A stretch of 64,000 nt of DNA from assembly GCA_963693285.1 (NCBI GenBank), contig OY848917.1:10230192-10294191 (forward strand), given 5' to 3'. The notes beneath the pieces were generated by a model. That model did no database searches and was not told the origin of the DNA. It saw only the letters and a program-made list of their open reading frames with translations. Source of the stretch: Xestospongia muta (taxonomy: Eukaryota > Porifera > Demospongiae > Haplosclerida > Petrosiidae). A program made the translations under genes and the position numbers. Shown piece by piece: positions 13,701-21,903 of this stretch; position 1 is the stretch's first letter, and every line of letters starts with the position of its first letter.

Positions 13701-15448
13701 TAGAATAACTACCGCCCTGCAGACGTATCATACCAGAGAAAGGATTACTATCCCAGATCCTTGTAGAGTCTATAACAAATATTAGCAATGAGAATAAAAT
13801 ACATCAAGCACTTACAACATGACACAGTAGCATCATAATCGTTATAATAACATTTACTATATCCGTATATATGAGTAGAGTATGAACACTGTAAGATAGT
13901 AAGGTAGTTGTTGCTATCACAGTTGACACGATTTAGTCTCATTGAACTGTAGTCAGTGCCATAACTATAATATAAGCATAGAGGTTCTTGAAGGGGGTTT
14001 AAGTTAAATGTGTTTACTAACCTCATTAGCTTAGCTCTAGAGTAACTTGAAGCTCCAGTATATCCTAACTGATGACAAATGACATTAGCTTCCCTATAAT
14101 TGTAATAGTAGTCATCACAAATATTACCCCATCCATTGTAATAGACCCTCACAATACCATAGTAATAGGATAATGATGTAATTCCATTACGATATAAAAT
14201 GATAGCACCATTTGATACAGCTATATGGTAAATCAAATTATATATGATTCAATTATTTAAAATAATAATGTTTCATAACCACACAATCTAAAATCTGCTC
14301 AACTAAACAAAGTAAGTGTAGGCTATGTACCTACTATTTTTTAAATTTAATATATATTCTTGTCAATATTAAGTAAGATAAAATTCATAAGTAACTAAAA
14401 TGTAAAATACAAATTCTTAATATATTAATTTTGCAATTGTTAATGTATTTAATAGTAACTTTAAGTTGCTTGGGTGGTTGTAAAAATTACATGAGGCTCT
14501 ATTCATGAGAACTGCTTTTATAAGCATCATATTTCATCTTTACTCACTCCATTGTATAGACACATTAACCCAATTACAAATAATTAACATACTACGATAA
14601 ACCACTAATTAATAGTTCAATGAAATATCAAAACAATATAAGTAGTCATCCAATGTAGAAATTTACTATACTAAAAATGATAGGATAGTGACATACTATA
14701 TTAGCCACTGACTTTTATGACTAGTACATGATAACAAGATATGGGATGACACTATGGATACTGTACAATATGTAGGTATATACAACATAATCAAAATCGT
14801 TGTTACTATTATAGTACTATTCTGCATTATTATAAATAATGTTGCATCCTTATTAACTGAATCAAGTGAAGTATAATAAAAACTAAAATTTTTTTAGTTA
14901 ATTCTAGTTATATTTTAGTTAACTAACTATTATAACTAACTAAAATTATTTAAAAATATTATTGTTCAATGCTTTCGTTTAGTAATACATTAATTTCTAT
15001 ATTACCTTTACTCAATTAATTTCTACTCCCATTAGCACATTCAATTAGAGTTTGCTTTATGTTATTGTTCTATAGTCTATAAACACACTGAATGATAACT
15101 AACTAAAAGTAAAAAAGAAAACTAAAACAACACTACCTAGCTATAGGACAGTTAGATACTCGGGACAAATACTATAATGCTTAAAGTTTATGGTTTAGGG
15201 AGTAGGAATCAGTGTTGAAATATGCTACTCTCGGACTGTCCCATTATTGGACTTCCATAGGCTCACTTAGTACGAGTAAACAACTTTATACAGTATTAAA
15301 GTCCATATAAATAACTGCATTAAATTCACACAAATTTTTTTGATTGTAGTAACATCTTGGTGTATAAAAGAAACTCACCAAATGTAGGACATATTGAAGA
15401 GCCAAGGAAAATCGCAAGAACAAAGAACGAGTACTGATACGTGGCCAT
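3897..15448 (-). CDS. SRCR receptor copy A: signal peptide, 16 SRCR domains, stalk, TM, tail
   Basis: A predicted type I membrane protein of about 2219 residues in 41 exons. The signal-peptide exon starts at 15448 ([14 protein letters not shown]...). It is followed by eight two-domain SRCR modules, a Thr/Ser stalk, one membrane helix ([19 protein letters not shown]) with a basic KHRKRQ stop-transfer sequence, and a cytoplasmic tail of about 130 residues ending at 3897. SRCR signatures ([19 protein letters not shown]) recur in every module. Exon lengths obey a strict phase rule (phase 1 between domains, phase 2 inside each). One exception is the first exon of module 7, whose splice donor reads AT, not GT, at 6667-6666, so full-length splicing is doubtful. 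SRCR receptors bind extracellular ligands; in sponges they are an expanded family linked to recognition and immunity. The ligand here is unknown. Confidence 0.85.
4906..5867 (-). other. Copy A SRCR module 8 (domains 15-16), membrane-proximal
   Basis: Linker exon 5805-5867 (63 bp, [16 protein letters not shown]). Type I at 5554-5752 and 5359-5501; type II at 5100-5304 and 4906-5045. The type II second half is unusually Cys-rich ([18 protein letters not shown]). The last exon ends phase 1 into the stalk. Confidence 0.85.
6018..6985 (-). other. Copy A SRCR module 7 (domains 13-14), damaged donor
   Basis: Linker exon 6923-6985 (63 bp). Type I first exon would be 6668-6866 by comparison with B (199 bp); second is 6471-6616. 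Type II at 6219-6423 and 6018-6160. The donor after 6668 is AT in this copy where B and C have GT. A cryptic GTAAGA lies 5 bp upstream, but using it gives 194 bp and breaks the frame. Confidence 0.8.
7077..8026 (-). other. Copy A SRCR module 6 (domains 11-12)
   Basis: Linker exon 7979-8026 (48 bp, [14 protein letters not shown]). Type I at 7706-7913 and 7520-7659; type II at 7267-7471 and 7077-7219. The type II half has WGTICANGF and [14 protein letters not shown]. Confidence 0.85.
8070..9001 (-). other. Copy A SRCR module 5 (domains 9-10), linker fused to domain exon
   Basis: The linker is not a separate exon. The type I first exon at 8743-9001 is 259 bp and begins with a Ser-rich stretch ([13 protein letters not shown]) before [10 protein letters not shown]. 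The others are 8554-8696 (type I), 8300-8504 and 8070-8206 (type II). Copies B and C have the same fused exon of the same length, so the fusion predates the gene duplications. Confidence 0.85.
9002..9418 (-). other. Copy A longer intron between modules 4 and 5
   Basis: A 417-bp intron, longer than the 50-200 bp typical of this gene. No coding sequence is seen. The counterparts in B (26175-26490) and C (45862-46246) are alignable by eye. Confidence 0.7.
9419..10387 (-). other. Copy A SRCR module 4 (domains 7-8)
   Basis: Linker exon 10340-10387 (48 bp). Type I at 10063-10270 and 9876-10015; type II at 9621-9825 and 9419-9564. The last exon is 146 bp here against 140 bp in copies B and C, a two-codon difference (QLQP against QP region) near its start. 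Confidence 0.85.
10588..11653 (-). other. Copy A SRCR module 3 (domains 5-6)
   Basis: Linker exon 11603-11653 (51 bp). Type I at 11289-11502 and 11084-11223; type II at 10838-11042 and 10588-10727. The donor after 11084 reads GTCAGT rather than the usual GTAAGT/GTGAGT. The type II first half has WRTICAGGF where most modules have WGTIC. Confidence 0.85.
11654..12028 (-). other. Copy A longer intron between modules 2 and 3
   Basis: A 375-bp A+T-rich intron with no coding sequence or repeat recognised. The counterpart in copy B is 28694-29110. Confidence 0.7.
12029..13172 (-). other. Copy A SRCR module 2 (domains 3-4)
   Basis: Linker exon 13125-13172 (48 bp). Type I at 12835-13048 and 12640-12785; type II at 12379-12583 and 12029-12165. 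The type I domain has YYYGIVQIF and [21 protein letters not shown]; the type II domain has [15 protein letters not shown]. All lengths satisfy the phase rule. Confidence 0.85.
13261..13320. repeat. (CATA)n microsatellite in an intron of copy A
   Basis: Imperfect tetranucleotide repeats (acatacatacatacatgc) pass into a TA-rich run. The matching intron of copy B, near 30180-30240, lacks the expansion, so it arose after duplication. Confidence 0.85.
13363..14220 (-). other. Copy A SRCR module 1 (domains 1-2)
   Basis: Four exons: type I at 14022-14220 and 13816-13964, type II at 13565-13769 and 13363-13502. There is no linker because the module follows the signal peptide directly. The type I half begins [12 protein letters not shown] and carries WGNICDD and [10 protein letters not shown]. 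The second half has SYGTDYSSM and ends DATVSCC. The type II half has [19 protein letters not shown] and [14 protein letters not shown]. Confidence 0.85.
14221..15378 (-). other. Copy A intron 1
   Basis: The 1158-bp intron separates signal peptide from module 1. The part nearest exon 1 (about 15140-15300) is conserved in all three copies, including inverted words aggacag (15145) and ggactgtcc (15233). No coding sequence is seen. Confidence 0.75.
15379..15448 (-). other. Copy A exon 1: signal peptide
   Basis: ATG at 15448 opens a hydrophobic leader: MATYQYS, a hydrophobic core FFVLAIFLG, then SSICPTF. The exon ends at a donor ..TTTG|GTGAGT, leaving phase 1, which joins CT at the start of module 1 to make Ala. 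The sequence is nearly identical in copy B and recognisable in copy C, which supports this start. Confidence 0.9.
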
Positions 15449-16427
15449 TGTTACAAGTTCTTACGACTTAGCTATATTTATAATGGTAATATAACTAGTA
15501 GGGGTGTGTTCTCTTCAATTCTAATAAACACATTATGTTCATCTGCTGGTGATGGTATATTTAATATACACTCAAAGATTACATGCATTAGCACTTTATG
15601 TGCTAGTCAGTATGATCTTGATAGGTATCTCATAAATGAAGGAATTGTTTCAATTAGTTATATATATAGTTCATCTCTGCATGCTCATTTTTTTCTAAAA
15701 TGTTCAAAACTTTTGATAACATGACTGAAATATAGGACAACAATTACTTCCCTAACTACTATTTTAATACATTGTGTTCAGTTTATACTATTGAACTGTC
15801 ATAACTATACGAGTTATTTGGAAAAGGAACTGATAGTCTTGTTAAGAGCATCATCTTGTTTGTTGGTGACTGAAGGTCATCATAAGTGAGCTAGTTGACT
15901 CCTCTACCATGTTTTGGAGGTACATGTAGTCTTAAAACAAGAGGAACAAGAGAGGGAGTTACTTCCAGCACCCTCAATTTGGAGAGATTAAGTACAGAGG
16001 AGTGACAACAAAAAAAATTACAAGGGTCACTTTAATGTTGACTATGCTGTAAAGTTTGGAGATAATAATATAAAGTTTTCATCAATATAATACTTACATG
16101 TTTGAAGGTACATAAGCAGAAATACTAGTGAAAACGTTGTTAAAATATCAAATTATAGTCAATAATCAAAGAAAAGACCACTAGCAGAAAACAAATAGAC
16201 TTGTTTGTAAGGTCAGATCATGTGATAGCTATAGTAATGACATCATGGATCGTTATTAATTCAGAGTGTCCTTTATAAATTGTTCACCATAAAGCATTTT
16301 AGGACAGTTCTAGCAGTTAAAATTAACTGTCAAAATACAGAGCATAAGTAAATTGCCACATATAATTGTAATTTAATTCAACAATTTAAAGTGAATACTG
16401 AGAGTTACAGGACATCGATTTATTTAA
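15449..16427. other. 5' flank of copy A
   Basis: No gene is seen. It aligns by eye with 37151-38180, the 5' flank of copy B, up to the transposon edge, including gggaggttac-type blocks and the words ctagttgactcctc and gagagattaagtacagagg. It is part of the duplicated unit and likely holds the promoter. Confidence 0.65.
15475..15482 (-). promoter_or_regulatory. TATA-like motif upstream of copy A
   Basis: On the minus strand TATAAATA lies 27-34 bp above the ATG at 15448. The same motif stands at the same distance in copy B (37177-37184), inside a near-identical upstream block. Copy C lacks it. If it is a true TATA box, the 5' UTR would be only a few bases long. This is inferred from position and conservation only. 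Confidence 0.4.
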
Positions 16428-16535
16428 GGCCAATGCTCCTGCCACCGAAAATTCAGTGGCGCGTAGAGCCACTAATTTTCTCGTGGCACCGATCGGTGGC
16501 ACGATGAACAACTGAAATGCTACTGCCACCGATCG
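16428..16535 (+). repeat. Left terminal inverted repeat of the MULE-like element
   Basis: It carries ctcctgccaccgaaaattc, gagccactaattttctcg and the palindrome caccgatcggtg. The right copy at 20425-20524 is its diverged reverse complement. Confidence 0.8.
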
Positions 16536-16584
16536 GCCACCGTTAAAAAGTCTCCACCCATAAACCACACCTTCGAGAAGTAGA

Positions 16585-18676
16585 ATGACAGCTGTTAAGA
16601 AATTGCTGAGTGTTGGTACGTGCTTTGATTACTTCAAAGACTTCTTGTGCGACCTAGAGAGATTGAAGAAGGAACAAAATCATCCTTTTCGTGTTTATAA
16701 CAGTGAAAAGGCGGAGCACTATAACAAGAGGTTGATAAATGTATCAAACCCATCTTCAGCTGTTTTTTGCACAAAGATTCCTTACACTTATTACAGTGTT
16801 CGCTGTGTACATTATGGTGAACCCAGACCTAGTCGTGGGAAGAGTATTTGTAAAAGCCTTCGAACATTCAGTAAAGGTTGCCAGGCAATGCTAACTTTGT
16901 CATATGACAAGTAAGTCAATATTAGTTTTGTAGAATTAGCACTAAAAATTATTTGATTGTTTATTTCATCTACTGAAATTATACCATATTATAGGGTTTG
17001 TAAAAACTTGTTGTCAAAGTTAGCAATCTTGAACATAATCATTGCATTGAGTCTGATCTCATGGCGCATTATCCATCTAGCCGAAAACTGAATGGTGAGA
17101 CTGCCCTTGCTGTAAAAGAAGTTTTAAATTTACGACCAAACACAAAACATGTAAAAGAGATGATTGAAAAGAAGTATGGAAAGTTTGTAACTTTGATAGA
17201 TATTCATAATTTAAAAACAAGAATAAAAAAATGAGATATGTGGCAAATCTAAAGATGCACAGCTTCTTCTTGAGACACTGGAGGCAACATTAAGGAATGA
17301 TAGCTCATCAGCTGGCGGTGTTATTGTAAATGAAGATAGCACCCTAGAGTGTTTTATTATCAGTCTGGCTTAATGAAGTGTTTATTCAAAAAGTTTCCAG
17401 AGATAATGCTTATTGATGCTACATATAACATGAATGGAATAGGTATGCCACTCTACTGCTTCATGATTGAGGATGGTTTTGGGCGTGGGCGTGTTGTGTA
17501 TTATGCTACAACAACTGAAGAAGACACTTCTCATCTTCGTCAAATTGTGCAGTCATTTAAGTCTGAAAATCTTGATTAGGATGTTGTACGTGTTATTGTT
17601 GTTGACAAAGATTTCACCGAATGGAAAGTACTTAAGGAGGACTTTCTTAGTGCAACAGTCCTATTTTGTCAATGGCATGTGATGAAGGCAATGTTTAAGA
17701 AAATGGTGGAATGTGATGTTGAAAAAAGTGAAAGAGATGAAACAAGAAAGCTACTACGTCAGTTAGTATATTCAAAGGATGCTGATGTTTATGAAGACAC
17801 AAAGCAGGAACTCTACAGTCACACAAATAAGCAATTTACAAAGTATTTTCAAGCTAACTGGGACAAATGTCAAGAAATGTGGGTTACTATCAAACGTGAC
17901 TATCATGTTCATTTAGGAAACACAACCAACAACCGGCTAGAATCTTATAATCAGAAACTGAAACATTTAACACAAAGATCATCTAATCTCACCGAAATGT
18001 TTCAAAACCTACTTAAATTTTCAGATATATCAGCCTCTGAATTCAATCATTGTGTCTTCATGGAAGAATTCACTACCACTGTTAATTTACCTGACACTGA
18101 CACTCCTGGTGTACATAACATTCGATCTGTATGTACACAATATGCTTCTAACTTGATGTCACAACAACTTCAATTGGCACAGACAGTGAAATACCAGATT
18201 TCAGCTGAGGATGTTGACCAGTACGTTCTCACTGTTAATGAAAGCAATATACATCGAGTCAACGTGATTGATAACATTTGTTCCTGTTCTTTCAAAAGGA
18301 CTTTAATGATGCCATGCCGTCACGTGTTTGCCCTACGTATGTATTTGAAAATGGTAGTATTCACTGAGGATATGGTTGCTACAAGATGGCTAAAGTCATA
18401 CCAGGCTTCAATTGTTACCGATGATAGCAGTTACCACAATTCACATATGATATCTGAACATAACCAAGTGCAAGTTTGTTCTATTCAGGCTAACACCACA
18501 TTATCAACTGCTTTGAGTCACAACCAGAAGTACAAAAAGATGCGCTCTTTAACTGATAAATTATCTTTAATAACATCTGAGTGTGGTATGCCCCAATTTC
18601 TTGAGAAGTTTGTGCAACTTCAAAAGCTAGTAGGTTACTGGGAAAATGACATCCCTGCCTATATATCAACCCAAGA
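16585..18676 (+). pseudogene. MULE-like transposase with SWIM zinc finger (ZSWIM1/3-like), broken
   Basis: The first exon 16585-16910 encodes an N-terminal part (ACTG..FRVYNSEKAEHYNKRL) and ends in a GTAAGT donor; exon 2 starts near 16995. After frame breaks near 17020 and 17230, an RNase H-fold transposase region follows: LFKKFPEIMLIDATYNMNG...LYCFMIEDGFG (17380-17490), then VVDKDFTEWKVLKEDF and LFCQWHVMKAMFKK (17600-17710). A TAG interrupts at 17577-17579. From 17679 the frame is open to a splice donor at 18677. It includes NNRLESYNQKLK and a SWIM finger CSCSF...MPCRHVFALR (about 18277-18345; CxC...CxH). The family cuts and pastes DNA. This copy cannot give a full protein without correction. 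Confidence 0.8.
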
Positions 18677-18728
18677 TGTAAGATTGTTTATTCACTTAAT
18701 TTGTACCTTATATTTTATTTTCTTATAG
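18677..18728 (+). other. Small intron in the transposase gene
   Basis: A 52-bp intron with donor gat|gtaaga and acceptor ttatag|gaaac keeps the frame from TQD into ETNISHTKD. It is consistent with the host's short introns and suggests the element's gene was spliced. Confidence 0.65.
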
Positions 18729-19311
18729 GAAACAAACATCAGTCATACTAAGGATATAGAATGTGATAATCAAGTGGAAGATGATTGTGTGAAAGAGACA
18801 GAAGGTAATGACATAAATATAGATGAAAGTCATAAAATGGACGGTATGACTCATTTCGAGAAACAGAATAGTGCTTCTACATTTAATATAATAAGTGAAA
18901 CAGAAGCTATTGTTAAAGAAGTGCAAGAAAGTGGCATAAAACAATTGAAGCTATCTATGTTAAAGAATGAAATGAGTATCAAACCACACATCAAGCCACG
19001 TGGAAGACCAAAGAACACAGGTGTAATATGGCCATCAAAAAGCAGAGTTACTGGTAAAAGGAAAAAAATGCAAATCAAAGAAAACATTCCTGCCACCAAG
19101 AAAGTTCGACTTGAGAATAAAAAACACATTAATAAACGGAAACTCGCTGAGATGGGAACACCAGCTTACTTAGCTAAATGAAGAAGAGAAAGCTCTATTC
19201 TGAAGTCTACAAGTAATGACAATGTCAGTCTTTTGAGCATTGATGAACAGCAGTCCGTTTCAACATCACCTATGTTCGAAGTGTATGGACACGAAATATT
19301 GAAGGCTGATA
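18729..19311 (+). pseudogene. Linker of the transposon protein with AT-hook-like motif
   Basis: An acidic stretch is followed by a basic one with KPRGRPKNTG, resembling an AT-hook, and a Lys/Arg-rich run before a TGA at 19179-19181. The frame continues past that stop (RRESSILKSTSNDN...) to a tandem 13-bp duplication (attgaaggctgat, twice, near 19300-19326) that shifts it ahead of the protease. Confidence 0.6.
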
Positions 19312-19862
19312 TTGAAGGCTGATATTGAAATCCTGGAGTCACAAAGTGAATGGCTCAATGACAGTCTTATTAATGCTGGTCTTAACATGCTTCATTCCCA
19401 ATTCCCAGGATCAAGTGGTCTTTATGATGTGTCCCTTGCAAATACTCTTTGCTACCCAGATGAAACTCACGAAGACTTCATCCAGATTTTAAATGTGAGG
19501 CACTCACACTGGGTTTGTGTTTCCAATAAGAGTTGTAATGCTTGTACTGTCAAAATCTATGATAGTTTAAGGACAGGTGATCTACCTCTTTCTGCAAAAG
19601 AAGTTATCTCTGCCTTACTATGCTACACTACCAGAAGAAGAAAGTAACACTGATCTTTCCAGATGTTCAACAACAGTCAGATGGATCAGCTTGTGGTGTT
19701 TTCGCCTTAGCCTATGCTTACACACTATGTCAAGGAGAAGACCCAGTTGAAATACAGTATGATGTCCTAAAAATGAGGCCACATTTCTTTCCTGCTTACA
19801 GAAGAAAGAATTCACAGTGTTTTCTTCTGTTAAAACCAGGCATACGTTATGTAAGGCAATAA
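19312..19862 (+). pseudogene. Ulp1/SENP-type cysteine protease domain (C48), frameshifted
   Basis: The start WLNDSLINAGLNML and the catalytic set are visible. His is in HSHWVCVSN (about 19500), Asp in IYDSLRTG (about 19555), and Gln and Cys in QQQSDGSACGVFALAYA (about 19670). The first part (19312-19647) and second part (19620-19862) lie in different frames, so an indel near 19620-19640 breaks the domain. C48 enzymes cleave SUMO-like modifiers. In transposons the role is unclear. Its place directly downstream of the transposase suggests one original polyprotein. Confidence 0.8.
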
Positions 19863-20026
19863 TGACTTCATTCAAGATATATTGTTTGTGCCGACTTCCT
19901 GAACGACAAGGAGATAAGATGGTTGCATGTGACCAATGTCAAGAATGGTACCATTTTGTATGTGTTGGAATAACCTCAGATACAGAGTTAGATGATACTT
20001 GGTTGTGTTGTAAATGCATTTCATAA
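19863..20026 (+). pseudogene. PHD finger at the end of the transposon protein
   Basis: The pattern CLCRLPERQ...MVACDQCQEWYHFVCVG...WLCCKC gives a complete C4HC3 zinc ligand set, ending at a TAA at 20024-20026. PHD fingers read histone H3 tails, so this could have guided chromatin targeting (inference). It lies in another frame from the protease end, possibly joined by a lost splice at ttatgtaagg. Confidence 0.7.
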
Positions 20027-20424
20027 TTATGCCAGAAACATTTACCTTGTTCAAGTTGTATTTAGTCATTTAAAGACTTTTTTCTTAAAAGAACATATAT
20101 TATCCCATTTAACACTTATCATATATCACTTTGAAAATATTCTCTATTTTAAAGGATCATATAGAATCTCATTTATCACTTATCATATGTTATTTTGAAA
20201 ATATTCTCTAATTAAAGGAACAATTTTGCTTAGTAAAAGCACTGAATTATCATGGTCATAGATAATGCTGAGAGAATGAGAGCAAAGATATAGTTCCTTT
20301 ACTCTACTATTTATGAAGCAATCTTTCTAAGTGTGTAGAAAGAGATGAGTACAGTTGCCAATGTTGGCCATGGTCAACTCAGACTACCAAAGTTAGTCAT
20401 TTTAATCGTTTAACTTATATCTGT

Positions 20425-20524
20425 GGCAGCAGCAAATTCGCTGCTCTTTGCACCACCGATCGGTGGCACGAGTAAATTAGTGGCTTTACGTGTCACCGGA
20501 TTTTCGGTGGCAGGAGCCACTCCG
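20425..20524 (-). repeat. Right terminal inverted repeat of the MULE-like element
   Basis: It reads ccaccgatcggtggcacgag, then ttagtggctt, then attttcggtggcaggag: the reverse complement of the left end with scattered mismatches. The outermost few bases are less well matched, so the exact end is uncertain by about 5 bp. Confidence 0.8.
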
Positions 20525-21111
20525 TTTTAAGAGTAGGGTTAAGTGTGTGTTTCACTTTAATTTATAATTTATAATCAATTTTTTTTCATCTAAATGTCAA
20601 AATGATTACACATACAACTTACAACATATTAGAGCTTTATAGTAATAATCTTCACAATAAAACGTTCACATACTAAAACCATAATCCTTTGCAAATAATA
20701 CTTTCTTCATCCAACAATTTTCTACAGCATGAAACTCTATAAATATAGTCATTTGTTAACTTAAGAGATATTTTTACTTAAACCTTTGTTTATGACCAAG
20801 CTTCATTGTCTTGATATGTGATAGTTTGGGGGATGAAGAGAAAATGGATGAGTGAACATAACAATTTGTGATGACAATTGTAGGAACACATGGAGAGTTG
20901 TGAATGTCAGACGAGCTGTCAATGTTTTCTATGTAATTTATTAACTTGAAATTGACCAATCAGATTGTTTGATGAGAATTTTGTACACACTAATTTTATT
21001 TAAAATATCAAAAATATTTGAAATGGGGGAACTGTTCAAGCAATCTAATAGTTTAAAAATAACAAACTTCAATTAAAATAGGTAAGAAAAAGGAAATGTC
21101 AGGAAAAATAA
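20525..21111. other. 3' flank of copy B
   Basis: No gene. It aligns by eye with 40200-40850 (3' flank of C), and its right part with 3540-3896 (3' flank of A). An apparent short reading frame here recurs only because the flank is duplicated. Confidence 0.7.
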
Positions 21112-21903
21112 TCATGGATCATTAACGATTACAGAAGAAGGAACAGTTGCTGACTCTTTGTAGGACTCTTCAGTGTTTTGATATTTGTTCACTGAACATG
21201 GATCCTCATCCAAATGTTGGACTGTCTCATGATGGGGACATGGGTCCTGTATTTGTGGAATTATGTTTAATGTGGCATTTGGTAATGATGTGGTAGGACT
21301 TGTTTCAGTTGTTTGAATAGAGGAGAGGTTGGCAGTATCTAATTCAATTTGTTGAGTGCTAGAGATTTTGTGATTGATGACAGCACTTTGTCTCTTATGA
21401 TGTTTTCCAGTGATAACAATGGCAACTGTAACACAACAAATCAATGCCACAATAATTATAGCAAGTGAAAAAGTGACTATACCACCAATAGTTGCTCCAT
21501 TGAAACTACTACTTGATGCTAAATGTAAAGATACAATAACATAATTCTAAATTTCTAACTTAAATCAGTTCCGTACCACTAATAGTTTCTCCACTGAAGC
21601 TAATACTTGATGCTAAATGTAAAGATACAATAACATAATTCTAAATTTCTATCTGAAATCAGCTATGTACTGTAATACATAGATTGTATACATCTATATA
21701 TTGTCTTATCAAGTATACGTTGTCAATGTGATTTTAAAGAAATCTTTTCTTTATATTTGTTAACTTACATGAAGTTGGAGAAGACACAGATATTGATTCT
21801 GACACTGATACTGATACAGATACAGATACAGAAGTAGAAGTAACATTATGCTGGTGACATGAATTCTTTGATAATGATGTAGCTGGTACAGTTGTAGGGT
21901 TAC
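21112..21903 (-). other. Copy B stalk, mini-exon and TM/tail exons
   Basis: Stalk exon 21769-21903 (135 bp) encodes a short Ser-Val repeat ([17 protein letters not shown]). Mini-exon 21577-21612 (36 bp, phase 1-1) encodes [11 protein letters not shown] and is a duplicate of the start of the next exon. TM/tail exon 21112-21518 follows, with a tail about 42 residues shorter than in copy A that ends [12 protein letters not shown]...VNDP. Confidence 0.82.

Larger units (their letters stand above)
16428..20524 (+). mobile_element. Decayed MULE-like DNA transposon with SWIM, Ulp1 and PHD domains
   Basis: Terminal inverted repeats of about 100 bp bound the element: left about 16428-16535, right about 20425-20524. 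Both contain ctcctgccaccgaaaat, agccactaatttt-type and ccaccgatcggtgg-type blocks in opposite orientation. Between them, plus-strand coding remnants give a transposase-like protein, an Ulp1-type protease and a PHD finger. The frame is broken by stops and shifts, so this copy is inactive. Short tttaag words flank both ends, but a target-site duplication is not certain. It lies between receptor copies A and B. The superfamily is probably MULE; a Zisupton/KDZ-type element, which can also carry such domains, is the alternative. Confidence 0.8.
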
